A stretch of 22,440 nt of DNA from Proteobacteria bacterium UBA6908 (GCA_002451085.1 DKBE01000045.1:23056-45495); one strand, 5' to 3'. Positions 13,882 to 21,881 are shown, numbered from the stretch's first letter. Program-made: numbers and translations. Notes: a model not told the origin generated them from the letters alone.

Positions 13882-15267
13882 ATGAGCGCCAGCAAGGCCC
13901 GTAAACCCGCCCGTGACCAGTGGTCATCCCCCGGAATGTTTGTGCTGGCTTCCGCCGGCTTCGTCATCGGGCTCAAGAACATCTGGCTGTTTCCGAATCA
14001 CCTGGCGCTGTATGGCGGGAGCGCGTTCCTGGCGGTGTACCTCGCCTTCCTGCTGTTGCTTGGTGTGCCGCTGATGATGACGCAGATCGCGCTTGGGCGT
14101 CTGGCGCGTGGCAAATCGCCGGTTCAGAGCATCGCCACCCTCGCACGCCGTGCCCAGACCCCGTTGTATTGGCGTTGGTTGGGCGCCATCAGCGTGTTGG
14201 CCGGCTTTCTGGTGTGGTCTTATTACAATGTGGTTGCCGGCTGGATACTGGCCTATACCGCGCGCGTGATCAGCGGATCTCTGGATGGCCTAACCACCGA
14301 GACGGCGGCCGGTTTGTTCACGTCTCTCGTGCGGGATCCGGAGAAGCAGTTGTTCTGGCACAGCCTGTTCGTGGTGGCCACCGTGCTGGTATTGGTGCCG
14401 GGAGTCCGGCAGGGCCTTGAGCGCGCGGTACGCTATGCAGTCCCGCTGATTTTTCTGCTGCTGTTTCTGCTGGTCGGCTATGCCACCAGCACCGGGTCCT
14501 TTTTGCCGGCGCTGGAATATTTTCTGCGCATCGATTTCTCGCAGCTCGGAACGGATGGCCTGTTGGTAGCGCTCGGCGATTCCTTTTTCAGTCTGGGTCT
14601 CGGCATGGGCACCTTTATGATGTACGGCGCCTACCTGAATTCCAGTGGACCGGTCCTGCGCCTTGCGCTGTACGTGGTGCTGGCAGACCTGTTGGCCGGT
14701 ATCCTGGCGGCGCTGGCCATTTTTCCGGTTCTGTTTGCCGGCAGCGAGTTGTCCGCGTCCGGACCCGCCATGGTCTTCCAGGCGCTGGCGGTGGCCTTTG
14801 ACGGACTCACGCTGGGTCAGACCATGCGTCTACTGCTGTTTGTGATGCTGATCCTGGTGGCCTGGGTGTCGACCATCGGGTTGGCAGAACCGGTGCTGGT
14901 CTGGCTGATGCAACTGCGTCAGTGGTCACGCGCCAAGGCGGCCTTGTGGGTTGGGGTGGCCGTGTGGGCCGTCGGCGTGGTGGCCATCCTGTCGTTGCAT
15001 CCCTGGGCGTTTACCTTCACGATCTTTGATATCACCCGGACGCTGGGATTCTTTGATGTGCTGGTGACCGTTACCTCGATCGTGTTGCTGCCGCTGGTGG
15101 GTCTGGGGTGTGCGGTATTCGCCGGTTGGCATTTGCGCAGTGAGACCCTTCGCGATGTATTAGTGATCGATTCACCCTGTGTGCAGGATGTGTGGTTGTG
15201 GATGAACCGCCTGGTCATCCCGGCCATGATTGTGCTGCTGCTGTCCGGAATCCATCTTTTCCTGTGA
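13882..15267 (+). CDS. Sodium-dependent transporter of the NSS/SNF family
   Basis: The 461-aa inner-membrane protein has about 11-12 helices and the LeuT-type pattern. Helix 1 is 'ASAGFVIGLKNIWLFPNHLALYGGSAF', helix 3 has 'SYYNVVAGWILAY', helix 6 has 'ALGDSFFSLGLGMGTFMMYGAYL', and helix 8 has 'AWVSTIGLAEPVL'. The family imports amino acids or related small molecules with Na+. The helix-1 motif usually reads GLGNVWRFP or WKFP; here Gly is Lys32 and the gate Arg is Leu36. The ATG at 13882 is right before the first helix. AGAGGA lies 13 nt upstream, and a tiny ATGACCGCCCCATGA frame overlaps the start. Its TGA overlaps the GTG of ratA, a clear coupling. The substrate is unknown. Confidence 0.88.
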   Translation: MSASKARKPARDQWSSPGMFVLASAGFVIGLKNIWLFPNHLALYGGSAFLAVYLAFLLLLGVPLMMTQIALGRLARGKSPVQSIATLARRAQTPLYWRWLGAISVLAGFLVWSYYNVVAGWILAYTARVISGSLDGLTTETAAGLFTSLVRDPEKQLFWHSLFVVATVLVLVPGVRQGLERAVRYAVPLIFLLLFLLVGYATSTGSFLPALEYFLRIDFSQLGTDGLLVALGDSFFSLGLGMGTFMMYGAYLNSSGPVLRLALYVVLADLLAGILAALAIFPVLFAGSELSASGPAMVFQALAVAFDGLTLGQTMRLLLFVMLILVAWVSTIGLAEPVLVWLMQLRQWSRAKAALWVGVAVWAVGVVAILSLHPWAFTFTIFDITRTLGFFDVLVTVTSIVLLPLVGLGCAVFAGWHLRSETLRDVLVIDSPCVQDVWLWMNRLVIPAMIVLLLSGIHLFL

Positions 15268-15704
15268 CCGTTATCCGCAAGTCCGCCATTGTTCCTTACA
15301 GTGCAGATGAGATGTATGCGCTCGTTGCCGACATTGATGCGTATGGCCAATTCCTGCCCTGGTGCGGTGGGGCGCAAGTCCTGCAGCGCGAACCGGAAAC
15401 GGTGACAGCAGCGATCCGGATTGCCTATCGTGGCGTCAACAAGAGCTTTACCACGCGCAATGTGCTGGATCCCGGTCGGGCAATGACCTTGCAGCTGGTG
15501 GACGGGCCATTTCGGCGTCTGCACGGCCGCTGGCATTTCGAGCCACTCGACGATCGGGCCTGCAAGGTATCGCTTGAACTCGACTTCGAATTTTCGAATC
15601 GGCTGGTGGCCATGCTGGTCGGTCCGGTTTTCGAATCGATTGGCAACGATCTGGTGGACAGCTTCCGTCGCCGCGCCGAGTCCCTCTATGGAAAACGCCG
15701 CTGA
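15264..15704 (+). CDS. ratA: RatA, START/COQ10-like ribosome-association protein
   Basis: The 146-aa START-fold protein matches RatA (PasT/YfjG): 'AIVPYSADEMYALVADIDAYGQFLPWC', then 'FTTRNVLDP', and 'LELDFEFSNRL' near the end. In E. coli RatA interferes with 70S assembly; relatives of the COQ10 type bind ubiquinone, so the true role is debated. The start is GTG at 15264, overlapping the transporter's stop (GTGA); it gives the family's usual length. An upstream in-frame extension would lie inside the transporter gene. It overlaps ratB by 17 nt. Confidence 0.93.
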   Translation: MTVIRKSAIVPYSADEMYALVADIDAYGQFLPWCGGAQVLQREPETVTAAIRIAYRGVNKSFTTRNVLDPGRAMTLQLVDGPFRRLHGRWHFEPLDDRACKVSLELDFEFSNRLVAMLVGPVFESIGNDLVDSFRRRAESLYGKRR

Positions 15705-15990
15705 GCTGGAGATCGAGGTGGTGTATGCGCTGCCGGACCGCCAGGTCGTGAAGCGGGTCACGCTCGCGGCGGGTAGCCGCATTCGCGCGGCCATTGAGAC
15801 CAGCGGTCTATTGGCGGAATTTCCCGAAATTCGGTTGAGCGAGAATACAGTTGGCCGATTCGGCGAGCCGGCGGATCTCGACGACCGTCTGCAAACGGGA
15901 GATCGGGTAGAAATCTATCGTCCGTTGCGCGCCGATCCTCGGGAAACGCGGCGCCGACGGGCGGCCGTGCGGGCGCGCACGAAACGCTGA
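15688..15990 (+). CDS. ratB: RatB, RnfH-family ubiquitin-like protein
   Basis: The 100-aa protein is of the RnfH/YfjF family with a beta-grasp fold: 'LEIEVVYALPDRQVVKRVTLAAGSRIRAAIETSG', 'VGRFGEPADLDDRLQTGDRVEIYRPLRADP' region, and a basic tail rich in Arg. The ATG at 15688 lies 17 nt inside ratA. The function is not known; the family is almost always beside ratA. It is convergent with bamE, with just 5 nt between the stops, so no terminator separates them. Confidence 0.93.
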   Translation: MENAAELEIEVVYALPDRQVVKRVTLAAGSRIRAAIETSGLLAEFPEIRLSENTVGRFGEPADLDDRLQTGDRVEIYRPLRADPRETRRRRAAVRARTKR

Positions 15991-15995
15991 TCGAT

Positions 15996-16352
15996 TCAGG
16001 GGGCCGGAGATGTTGCCGGGGCTACCGAACGTGGCAGCGTAGCGGGCGCCAGCTCGCCACTGGCGGAGACCAGGGCATCATTCTGGAAATACAGGGTAAG
16101 GCGCGGGGGCGGTTTGATCGGTTCGCCGGCGCGCGCCACGGTATGCACATAGTCCCAGCGGTCCGGATGAAAGACGTCATTCACCGACGGTGTGCCCAGC
16201 AGCAACTGGACCTGACGCTTGGTCATTCCGGGTTTCAGGCTGGCCAGCGACTCAGCAGATAATGGATTGCCTTGCTGCACCTCCACCTTGTAAAGAAGGT
16301 TGCAGCCAGACAGTATCGGCACCAACAACAGGAACAGGATCAGGCGGGACAT
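15996..16352 (-). CDS. bamE: Outer membrane assembly lipoprotein BamE (SmpA/OmlA)
   Basis: BamE is an accessory lipoprotein of the BAM complex, which inserts beta-barrel proteins in the outer membrane. The 118-aa precursor has a short signal peptide and lipobox LSGC (cleavage before Cys17). The mature domain matches the family: 'GNPLSAESLASLKPGMTKRQVQLLLGTPSVNDVFHPDRWDYV'. A Pro/Ala-rich tail follows. It diverges from fur across 83 nt, the same arrangement as omlA-fur in Pseudomonas. Confidence 0.95.
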   Translation of the reverse strand: MSRLILFLLLVPILSGCNLLYKVEVQQGNPLSAESLASLKPGMTKRQVQLLLGTPSVNDVFHPDRWDYVHTVARAGEPIKPPPRLTLYFQNDALVSASGELAPATLPRSVAPATSPAP

Positions 16353-16435
16353 GGGATTGTGTGTGAAAGCGGTCGCTTCTGATTTACACTTCGAGCATCT
16401 TAACCCAGAGCCCCACCGGGGTCATCATCTGACGA

Positions 16436-16873
16436 ATGACGGATAGCACCGATCTCAAGAAGGCCGGTCTGAAGCTGACCCTCCCGCGGCTCAAGATTCT
16501 GGGCATTCTTGAAAACGCCTCGGTGCGACACATGACCGCCGAGGATGTCTATAAAAAAATGCTGGCCGGGGGTGAGGAAGTCGGGTTGGCGACGATTTAC
16601 CGCGTGTTGACCCAGTTCGAGCAGGCGGGGCTGGTCATCCGCCACAATTTCGAGGGCGGGCGATCGGTTTTCGAGCTCAACCAGGGGCATCACCATGACC
16701 ATATGGTGTGCGTGGAATGCGGCAAGGTCTTCGAGTTCCACGACCCGACCATCGAGGATCGCCAGCGCAAGGTGGCGGAAAAGGCCGGATTCGTGATGGA
16801 CGAGCACTCGCTGTACATCTACGGCGTGTGTGAAGGCATGAAGAAGAACGGCAAGTGTTCCAAGAAGCAGTGA
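16436..16873 (+). CDS. fur: Ferric uptake regulator Fur
   Basis: Fur is the Fe(II)-dependent dimeric repressor of iron uptake. The 145-aa sequence has the winged helix ('GLKLTLPRLKILGILE', 'VGLATIYRVLTQFEQAGLV') and the metal-binding dimer domain with 'HHHDHMVCVECGKVFEF' (His85-His89, Cys92, Cys95) and C-terminal Cys132 and Cys141. This pattern is that of Fur proper rather than Zur or PerR. The ATG at 16436 gives the usual length. I found no clear Fur box in the 83-nt gap shared with bamE. Confidence 0.96.
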   Translation: MTDSTDLKKAGLKLTLPRLKILGILENASVRHMTAEDVYKKMLAGGEEVGLATIYRVLTQFEQAGLVIRHNFEGGRSVFELNQGHHHDHMVCVECGKVFEFHDPTIEDRQRKVAEKAGFVMDEHSLYIYGVCEGMKKNGKCSKKQ

Positions 16874-16958
16874 GCTTGCTCACCGTTTCCCGGTAACCCC
16901 CCCCGTTGATCAATCGTAACGATTCGTCCGGGTCAGAAGCAGGCCGCCGGTCGAACCG

Positions 16959-17453
16959 TCAGTTCAATTCTTTTAGTACCGCCGTTTCGTCACACTGATT
17001 AAACTTATAGCAGGTCACGCACACTCCCCAGACCTTGTCCGGCAGGGCATCCTTCGCGACGGTTCGGAAACCGAGCTTGTGGAAAAACACCGGCACGTAG
17101 GTCAGGGCCATCAGTCGTTTGAGCCCGATCGTTCGTGCCTCGTCGACAATACGCTCGACCAGCAGTCGCCCAAGACCGCGCCGTTCGTGTGCCTCGTCCA
17201 CCACCAGCGAGCGGACCTCACCGAGATCCTCGGTAAAAATCTCCAGCGCACCGCAGGCCACCACCTTGCCGTCCAGTTCGACAACGAAGAAATCGCGCAA
17301 ATGCCGGTACAGCTCACTCATCGTGCGGGGTAACAGGTTGCCCTTGCTGGCATAGATTTCGAGCAGGTGGTGCAGGGTCGGCACATCGCCGATGGCCGCC
17401 GGGCGCACCCGCGGATTCGTGGCCGGATGCCGCTTCGTTTCAGGCGGAGACAT
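16959..17453 (-). CDS. Short ArgA-type N-acetylglutamate synthase (GNAT family)
   Basis: The 164-aa GNAT protein resembles the short NAGS group, which makes N-acetylglutamate from acetyl-CoA and glutamate as the first step of arginine synthesis, without the amino-acid-kinase domain of E. coli ArgA. Features are 'VRPAAIGDVPTLHHLLEIYA', 'GNLLPRT', 'GEVRSLVVDEAHERRGLGRLLV' (acetyl-CoA loop), 'ALTYVPVFFHKLGFR', and the tail 'LPDKVWGVCVTCYKFNQCDETA' with its Cys cluster. The ATG at 17453 lies 14 nt inside recN, so translation is coupled to that operon. It could be another GNAT enzyme, but the LP.KVW..C..C..F..CDE tail fits ArgA-like proteins well. Confidence 0.8.
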   Translation of the reverse strand: MSPPETKRHPATNPRVRPAAIGDVPTLHHLLEIYASKGNLLPRTMSELYRHLRDFFVVELDGKVVACGALEIFTEDLGEVRSLVVDEAHERRGLGRLLVERIVDEARTIGLKRLMALTYVPVFFHKLGFRTVAKDALPDKVWGVCVTCYKFNQCDETAVLKELN

Positions 17454-19131
17454 GCGGCGCTTGAGTAACCTTGCCGAGCATTTCCTCGGCCAGGTCGAGT
17501 GTCTGACGGGTGATTTCCACGCCGCCGAGCATGCGCGCAATTTCGTGCACGCGTTCTTTCGGATTGAGCGGTCCGATGTGGGTAATGGTGGTATTGGCCG
17601 CGGTTTCCTTGGTGACCTGCAGGTGTCGATGGCCCTGGGCCGCCACCTGCGCGAGGTGGGTGATGCACAACACCTGGCGGCTGTCGGCCAGGGTGCGCAG
17701 CTGTGCGCCAACGATTTCTGCAACGCCGCCGCCAATACCGACATCCACCTCGTCAAAGATCAGTGTCGGCACGCGCCCGATGCGTGCCGTGACCACCTGC
17801 AGCGCCAGCGAGATGCGCGACAGTTCGCCACCGGAAGCCACCTTGGTCAGTGGCTTGGTCGGTTGACCGGCGTTGGCGCTGACCTGGTATTCCACGCGCT
17901 CGAGACCGTGTGCGCCCAGTTCACCTTTCGGAAGCGGTGTCAGCGTAATTTCAAATCGACCGCCGGGCATGCCGAGTTTCTGCATTTCAGCGGTGACGTC
18001 CTTGCCGAGTTTGCCGGCCGCCTTGCGGCGTGCATCGCTAATCTGTTTGGCCTGCTGGAGGTAGGCCTCTCGGGTCGCGGCGATCTCGTGGTCGAGTTTT
18101 TCGAGATTGACGTCGAAGTCCTCAATGTCCGTCAGTTCGGTCTGCAGCCGCATGAGCATCTCCGGCAGCTCCTCCGGCTTCACCTGGTGCTTGCGCGACA
18201 GGTTGTGGAGCGTGCCCAGTCGGCCTTCCAGCCATTCCAGACGCTGCGGATCGACTTCGAGATGGTCGAGATACTGATGCAGTCGCGAAGCGACTTCATC
18301 CACTTGCACGCTGGCTTCATTCAATAGCGACATCAATTCACCAAGCGACGCATCGTATTCACTCAGTGATTCGAGTTCACGGATGGCGCGCGCCAGGCCC
18401 GTGGCAATGGCATGTTCCTCGTCGTCGTACAGAGACAGGGCAATGCCCTGGGCGCCCTGCACCAGCTCGGCCGCGTTCGCCGCGCGCTTGTGTTCCTCTT
18501 CAATCTGAGGGATCTCGTCGGGCGACAACTTGAGCGCATCAAGTTCTTGCACCTGATGACGCAGGTACTCAATGCGCGCACTGCGGTCGGCTCCCTCGCG
18601 CTGCAACGTATCGCGCCGGTCTTCCAGTGTGCGGAGCGTGTGAAACGTGGTACCCAGATTCTCGACCGTTGTGCCCAGGCCGGCAAAGTCGTCGAGCATC
18701 TGGCGCTGGGCATCGCGCTTGAGCAGCGACTGATGTTCATGCTGGCCGTGGATATCGACCAGTAATTCGCCCAGTTCGCGTAACTGCTGGACCGGTACCG
18801 GCCGGCCATTGATCCAGGCCTTGGATCCCTTGTCGCGCTCCACGACACGGCGCAGCAGGCACTCACCGTCCTCGAACAGGTCATGCGCCTGCAGCCAGCG
18901 GGCGGCGTCCTGTCGGGCACTCAGGTCGAATCCGGCTGCAACCTCGGCGCGCTCGGCACCGTGACGGATGACGCCACCCTCGGCGCGCTCACCGAGTGCC
19001 AGCGCCAGCGCGTCGATCAGGATCGATTTGCCGGCACCGGTTTCACCGGTCAGCACCGTGAGACCCGGCTCCATGGCCAGCTCGAGTTTGTGGACGATGG
19101 CGAAGTCGCGGATGAAGAGGCTGGTCAACAC
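17440..19131 (-). CDS. recN: DNA repair protein RecN
   Basis: RecN is an SMC-like ATPase that works in double-strand break repair. The 563-aa sequence begins 'MLTSLFIRDFAIVHKLEL', close to the E. coli start, with Walker A GETGAGKS (29-36). A long coiled-coil middle follows, then the C-terminal signature 'VASGGELSRISLALQVV' and Walker B 'LIFDEVDVGIGG'. The start is GTG at 19131, one base after the nadK stop; its end overlaps the ArgA-like gene by 14 nt. No LexA box is visible directly upstream, so SOS control would have to come from the operon promoter. Confidence 0.97.
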   Translation of the reverse strand: MLTSLFIRDFAIVHKLELAMEPGLTVLTGETGAGKSILIDALALALGERAEGGVIRHGAERAEVAAGFDLSARQDAARWLQAHDLFEDGECLLRRVVERDKGSKAWINGRPVPVQQLRELGELLVDIHGQHEHQSLLKRDAQRQMLDDFAGLGTTVENLGTTFHTLRTLEDRRDTLQREGADRSARIEYLRHQVQELDALKLSPDEIPQIEEEHKRAANAAELVQGAQGIALSLYDDEEHAIATGLARAIRELESLSEYDASLGELMSLLNEASVQVDEVASRLHQYLDHLEVDPQRLEWLEGRLGTLHNLSRKHQVKPEELPEMLMRLQTELTDIEDFDVNLEKLDHEIAATREAYLQQAKQISDARRKAAGKLGKDVTAEMQKLGMPGGRFEITLTPLPKGELGAHGLERVEYQVSANAGQPTKPLTKVASGGELSRISLALQVVTARIGRVPTLIFDEVDVGIGGGVAEIVGAQLRTLADSRQVLCITHLAQVAAQGHRHLQVTKETAANTTITHIGPLNPKERVHEIARMLGGVEITRQTLDLAEEMLGKVTQAPHVSA

Positions 19132-19132
19132 G

Positions 19133-20035
19133 TCAGTACTTCTCGCCCCAGCCGAGCTTGGCGCGCAACACTTCGTAATGATTGCGTCGCGGCGGGTGGA
19201 TGAGCGTCACCGGGCGCTGTGCACGCCGCACGCGCACGCGGTCGCCGTCGTGCAGGGCAAAATTGGTCTGGCCGTCGAAGGTGACGTGCGCACTTTGCTG
19301 GCTGGTGACGGTCATCACTATTTCAATTGTGCTGTCGCTGCCGACGGCCAGTGGTCGATCGCTGAGCGTGTGCGGGCAGATCGGCACAATGATCAGCGCC
19401 GGCAGGGTAGGGTGCAGGATCGGTCCGCCGGCCGACAGCGCGTAGGCGGTGGAACCGGTCGGCGTGGCCACGATAATGCCGTCGGCCCGGGTCGAGTTAA
19501 CAAATTCGCCGTTCACGGAGGTTTCGAATTCGATCAGTCGCGCTAGGGCACCCTTGTTCACGACCACATCATTGAGAGCATTGGCGACATGCAGCACCTT
19601 GCTGTCACGTACGATTTCCGCTTCCAGCAGCAACCGGTCTTCGATAACGTATTGACCGTCGAGAATCTGGCCGAGCTCATCCTCCATGCGCTCGGTCGAG
19701 ACGTCGGTCAGGAAGCCCAGACGGCCGAGATTGACCCCAATCAGCGGTACTCCGTGACGGGCGAGGTTTCGGGCCACGTGCAGCATGGTGCCATCCCCGC
19801 CGACCACAATGGCCAGATCGATTTTTTCACCGATTTCGGAGATCGGCAGGCTGTCGGCACAGACTTGCTCCATGAATTCGGCGGTAGCCTCTTCGAGCAG
19901 GACATTCAGCCCACGGTCGCGGGAAAAGGCGCACAGGCGCTCGATGACGTCGCCCACATCCCGGCTGCCATATTTGCCGAACAGGCCAACTGTGCGGATC
20001 GTATTCCGGGATTCGGGCATCGAAAAACTCGCCAT
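19133..20035 (-). CDS. nadK: NAD kinase
   Basis: It phosphorylates NAD to NADP with ATP. The 300-aa sequence has the family motifs GGDGTML (79-85), 'IGVNLGRLGFLTD' (99-111), 'LNDVVV' (154-159) and 'ATPTGSTAYALSAGGPI' (190-206). I chose the ATG at 20035; the ATG at 20020 (start MPESRN) is a rival because GGCGAG lies at a suitable distance before it and the likely -10 is very close to 20035. nadK leads the nadK-recN-ArgA-like operon, a gene order shared with E. coli (nadK-recN). Confidence 0.96.
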   Translation of the reverse strand: MASFSMPESRNTIRTVGLFGKYGSRDVGDVIERLCAFSRDRGLNVLLEEATAEFMEQVCADSLPISEIGEKIDLAIVVGGDGTMLHVARNLARHGVPLIGVNLGRLGFLTDVSTERMEDELGQILDGQYVIEDRLLLEAEIVRDSKVLHVANALNDVVVNKGALARLIEFETSVNGEFVNSTRADGIIVATPTGSTAYALSAGGPILHPTLPALIIVPICPHTLSDRPLAVGSDSTIEIVMTVTSQQSAHVTFDGQTNFALHDGDRVRVRRAQRPVTLIHPPRRNHYEVLRAKLGWGEKY

Positions 20036-20049
20036 TTTTGCTATTCGTT

Positions 20050-20055
20050 TATATA
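20050..20055 (-). promoter_or_regulatory. Possible -10 box of nadK
   Basis: TATATA lies in a short AT-rich island before nadK. It would start transcription near 20043, only about 8 nt before the ATG at 20035, which favours the inner ATG at 20020. No fair -35 was found. Confidence 0.35.
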
Positions 20056-20111
20056 GATAAGCTATCACGTGCAGGCATGACGGCCAATGCAGCACCGGGG
20101 TAAAAAAGGTA

Positions 20112-20140
20112 TTGAGGATGGTTTGGCACTCCTCCATAAT
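20112..20140 (+). promoter_or_regulatory. Sigma-70-type promoter of hrcA
   Basis: TTGAGG (20112-20117, four of six) is followed after exactly 17 nt by CATAAT (20135-20140, five of six). The start of transcription would be near 20147, giving a leader of about 14 nt to the hrcA ATG. The -10 lies inside the CIRCE spacer, so bound HrcA should block polymerase. Confidence 0.65.
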
Positions 20141-20149
20141 GAGTGCCAA
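20123..20149. promoter_or_regulatory. CIRCE operator (HrcA-binding site)
   Basis: TTGGCACTC (20123-20131), 9 nt, GAGTGCCAA (20141-20149). This is a perfect inverted repeat that differs from the consensus TTAGCACTC-N9-GAGTGCTAA only by one matched base pair change. It covers the -10 and start site of hrcA, so HrcA should repress its own operon. Confidence 0.95.
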
Positions 20150-20160
20150 TGGTTTGGTCA

Positions 20161-21207
20161 ATGTCCGATATGGCATTAAACCCTCGCGCAGAAATCCTCC
20201 TCAAGGCACTCATCGAGCGCTATATCAGCGATGGCCAGCCTGTGGGCTCGCGCACGCTCGCCCGGGATCTGGGCAACGAACTCAGCCCGGCCACGATTCG
20301 CAACGTGATGGCCGATCTCGAGGAGCTTGGATTGATCCAGTCGCCGCATACCTCGGCCGGGCGCATTCCGACCGCACTGGGCTACCGGGTATTTGTCGAC
20401 ACGCTGCTCAAGGTGCGCCCGATCGATGCCAGCGAACTGCGGCGCCTCGAAGGCGAGTTATCCTCCGCCCCCGACCCGCAGCAACTCATGGAGGCCGCCT
20501 CGTCACTGCTGTCTCAGGTCACCCGCCTCGCTGGCGTGGTGATGTTGCCGCGACAGGAACAGGCGGCCGTCCGCCAGATTGAATTCCTGCAGCTCTCGGC
20601 CAACCGGGTGCTGGCCATTCTGGTGACGCAGGAAGGCCGGGTGCACAACCGCGTGATTGTCACGGATCGCACCTATTCCCCGGCCGAACTGGTCGAGGCC
20701 GCCAACTTCTTTAATGATCAATATGCCGGACGGTTCCTGTCCGAGGTCAAGCAGGTATTGCTGGCCGCCATGCAGCAGGACAGCGATGCCATGCAACAGG
20801 CGATGCGCACGGCCATGACCATGGCGCGCCACATGTTTACCGACGAAGACAGTCAGGGTGCCGAGATCGTGGTGAGCGGGGAGTCCAACCTGCTCGAGGT
20901 GCCGGAACTGGGCGATGTGCGCAAGTTGCGCCGGTTGTTCGACACCTTCAATACCAAGCGTGACCTGCTGCATCTTCTGGACCAGTGCCTGCGCACCAAC
21001 GGAGTCCAGATCTTTATCGGCGGCGAATCGGGCTATCAGGCCTTTGAAGAATGTAGTGTCGTGACTTCCCCGTACCAGGTGGGTGGCCGGATCGTGGGTA
21101 TGCTCGGGGTGATCGGCCCGACCCGCATGTCCTATGAGCACGTGATTCCGATCGTCGACGTGACGGCGCGCCTGCTGGGTGGGGCCCTCTCCGCCGACCG
21201 CTCGTGA
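20161..21207 (+). CDS. hrcA: Heat-inducible transcription repressor HrcA
   Basis: HrcA binds CIRCE and represses chaperone genes until heat stress titrates its chaperone partner. The 348-aa sequence has the N-terminal winged helix ('ILLKALIERYISDGQPVGSRTLARD', 'LSPATIRNVMADLEELGLIQSPHTSAGRIPT') and the C-terminal 'YQVGGRIVGMLGVIGPTRMSYE'. I chose the ATG at 20161 because the CIRCE-overlapping promoter starts just before it; earlier in-frame codons at 20143 and 20149 lie in the operator. The Shine-Dalgarno is weak. HrcA is absent from E. coli but present in several other gammaproteobacterial lineages. Confidence 0.96.
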   Translation: MSDMALNPRAEILLKALIERYISDGQPVGSRTLARDLGNELSPATIRNVMADLEELGLIQSPHTSAGRIPTALGYRVFVDTLLKVRPIDASELRRLEGELSSAPDPQQLMEAASSLLSQVTRLAGVVMLPRQEQAAVRQIEFLQLSANRVLAILVTQEGRVHNRVIVTDRTYSPAELVEAANFFNDQYAGRFLSEVKQVLLAAMQQDSDAMQQAMRTAMTMARHMFTDEDSQGAEIVVSGESNLLEVPELGDVRKLRRLFDTFNTKRDLLHLLDQCLRTNGVQIFIGGESGYQAFEECSVVTSPYQVGGRIVGMLGVIGPTRMSYEHVIPIVDVTARLLGGALSADRS

Positions 21208-21217
21208 ACACCGGATA

Positions 21218-21244
21218 CTTGAAACAATATTAAGACGTCCCCAT
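21218..21244 (+). promoter_or_regulatory. Sigma-32 (RpoH) heat-shock promoter of grpE-dnaK
   Basis: CTTGAAA (21218-21224), 14 nt, CCCCAT (21239-21244) matches the RpoH consensus CTTGAA/CCCCAT closely in sequence and spacing. It sits 11 nt after the hrcA stop. Transcription would start near 21251, about 60 nt before grpE. Confidence 0.85.
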
Positions 21245-21311
21245 GCACTTGGCGGGACAGATAACATGCCGCCATTCCAAACCAACACCTGAATCATCTG
21301 CTGCCGAAAAC

Positions 21312-21881
21312 ATGCCTGATATGTCCGATACGCCGAAACCCGAGAGCCCGGAATCTGCGGCCACGACCGAAATGCCGTCTCTACCGCCGGCCGACCTGGA
21401 GGGCCTGAAGGCCGAGGTCGAGGCCATGCGTACCCAGGCGGCCGAGAATCTCGATAAATTCATGCGCGCCAAGGCCGAAACCGAGAATATCCGTCGGCGT
21501 GCTGAAACCGATGTGGCCAGTGCCCACAAATTTGCGATCGAGCGCTTCGCCCTCGAGATGCTGGCGGTCAAGGACAGCCTGGAGCGTGCCCGGGCAGTAG
21601 AGATTCCGGAAGGGAGTGCGGCGCTCGACAAGATGCTGGAGGGTGTCGAACTGACCATCAAGCTGATGGACAGCATCTTCCAGAAATTTGCGCTCACCGA
21701 GGTGAGCCCGGCCAAGGGCGACAGGTTCGATCCCGAAAAGCACCAGGCCATGAGTATGCAGGAGTCGGCCGAGGTGCCCGATCAGCATGTGTTGATGGCC
21801 CTGCAAAAGGGCTATCTGTTGAGCGGCCGGCTGCTGCGCCCGGCCCTGGTCATTGTGGCCAAAGCGGCCGCGGGCGCTTGA
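21312..21881 (+). CDS. grpE: Nucleotide exchange factor GrpE
   Basis: GrpE releases ADP from DnaK. The 189-aa protein has an acidic, Pro/Glu-rich N-terminus, a long helix ('LEGLKAEVEAMRTQAAENLDKFMRAKAETENIRRR' region), 'ALEMLAVKDSLERA', and the C-terminal beta domain ending 'VLMALQKGYLLSGRLLRPALVIVAK'. I chose the ATG at 21312; the ATG at 21321 is equally possible, and neither has a good Shine-Dalgarno. The frame is open back to 21243 but that part overlaps the sigma-32 -10 element. Confidence 0.95.
   Translation: MPDMSDTPKPESPESAATTEMPSLPPADLEGLKAEVEAMRTQAAENLDKFMRAKAETENIRRRAETDVASAHKFAIERFALEMLAVKDSLERARAVEIPEGSAALDKMLEGVELTIKLMDSIFQKFALTEVSPAKGDRFDPEKHQAMSMQESAEVPDQHVLMALQKGYLLSGRLLRPALVIVAKAAAGA

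Noticed and set aside
16353..16435. Fur box in the bamE-fur gap
   Set aside because: No stretch there approaches the GATAATGATAATCATTATC consensus.
16897..16924. C8 run and small inverted repeat AATCGT-A-ACGATT after fur
   Set aside because: The stem is short and there is no T-run, so it is not a convincing terminator or operator; it is kept only as a note.
17392..18327. 311-codon open frame on the + strand opposite recN
   Set aside because: It is antisense to recN, with no recognisable domain.
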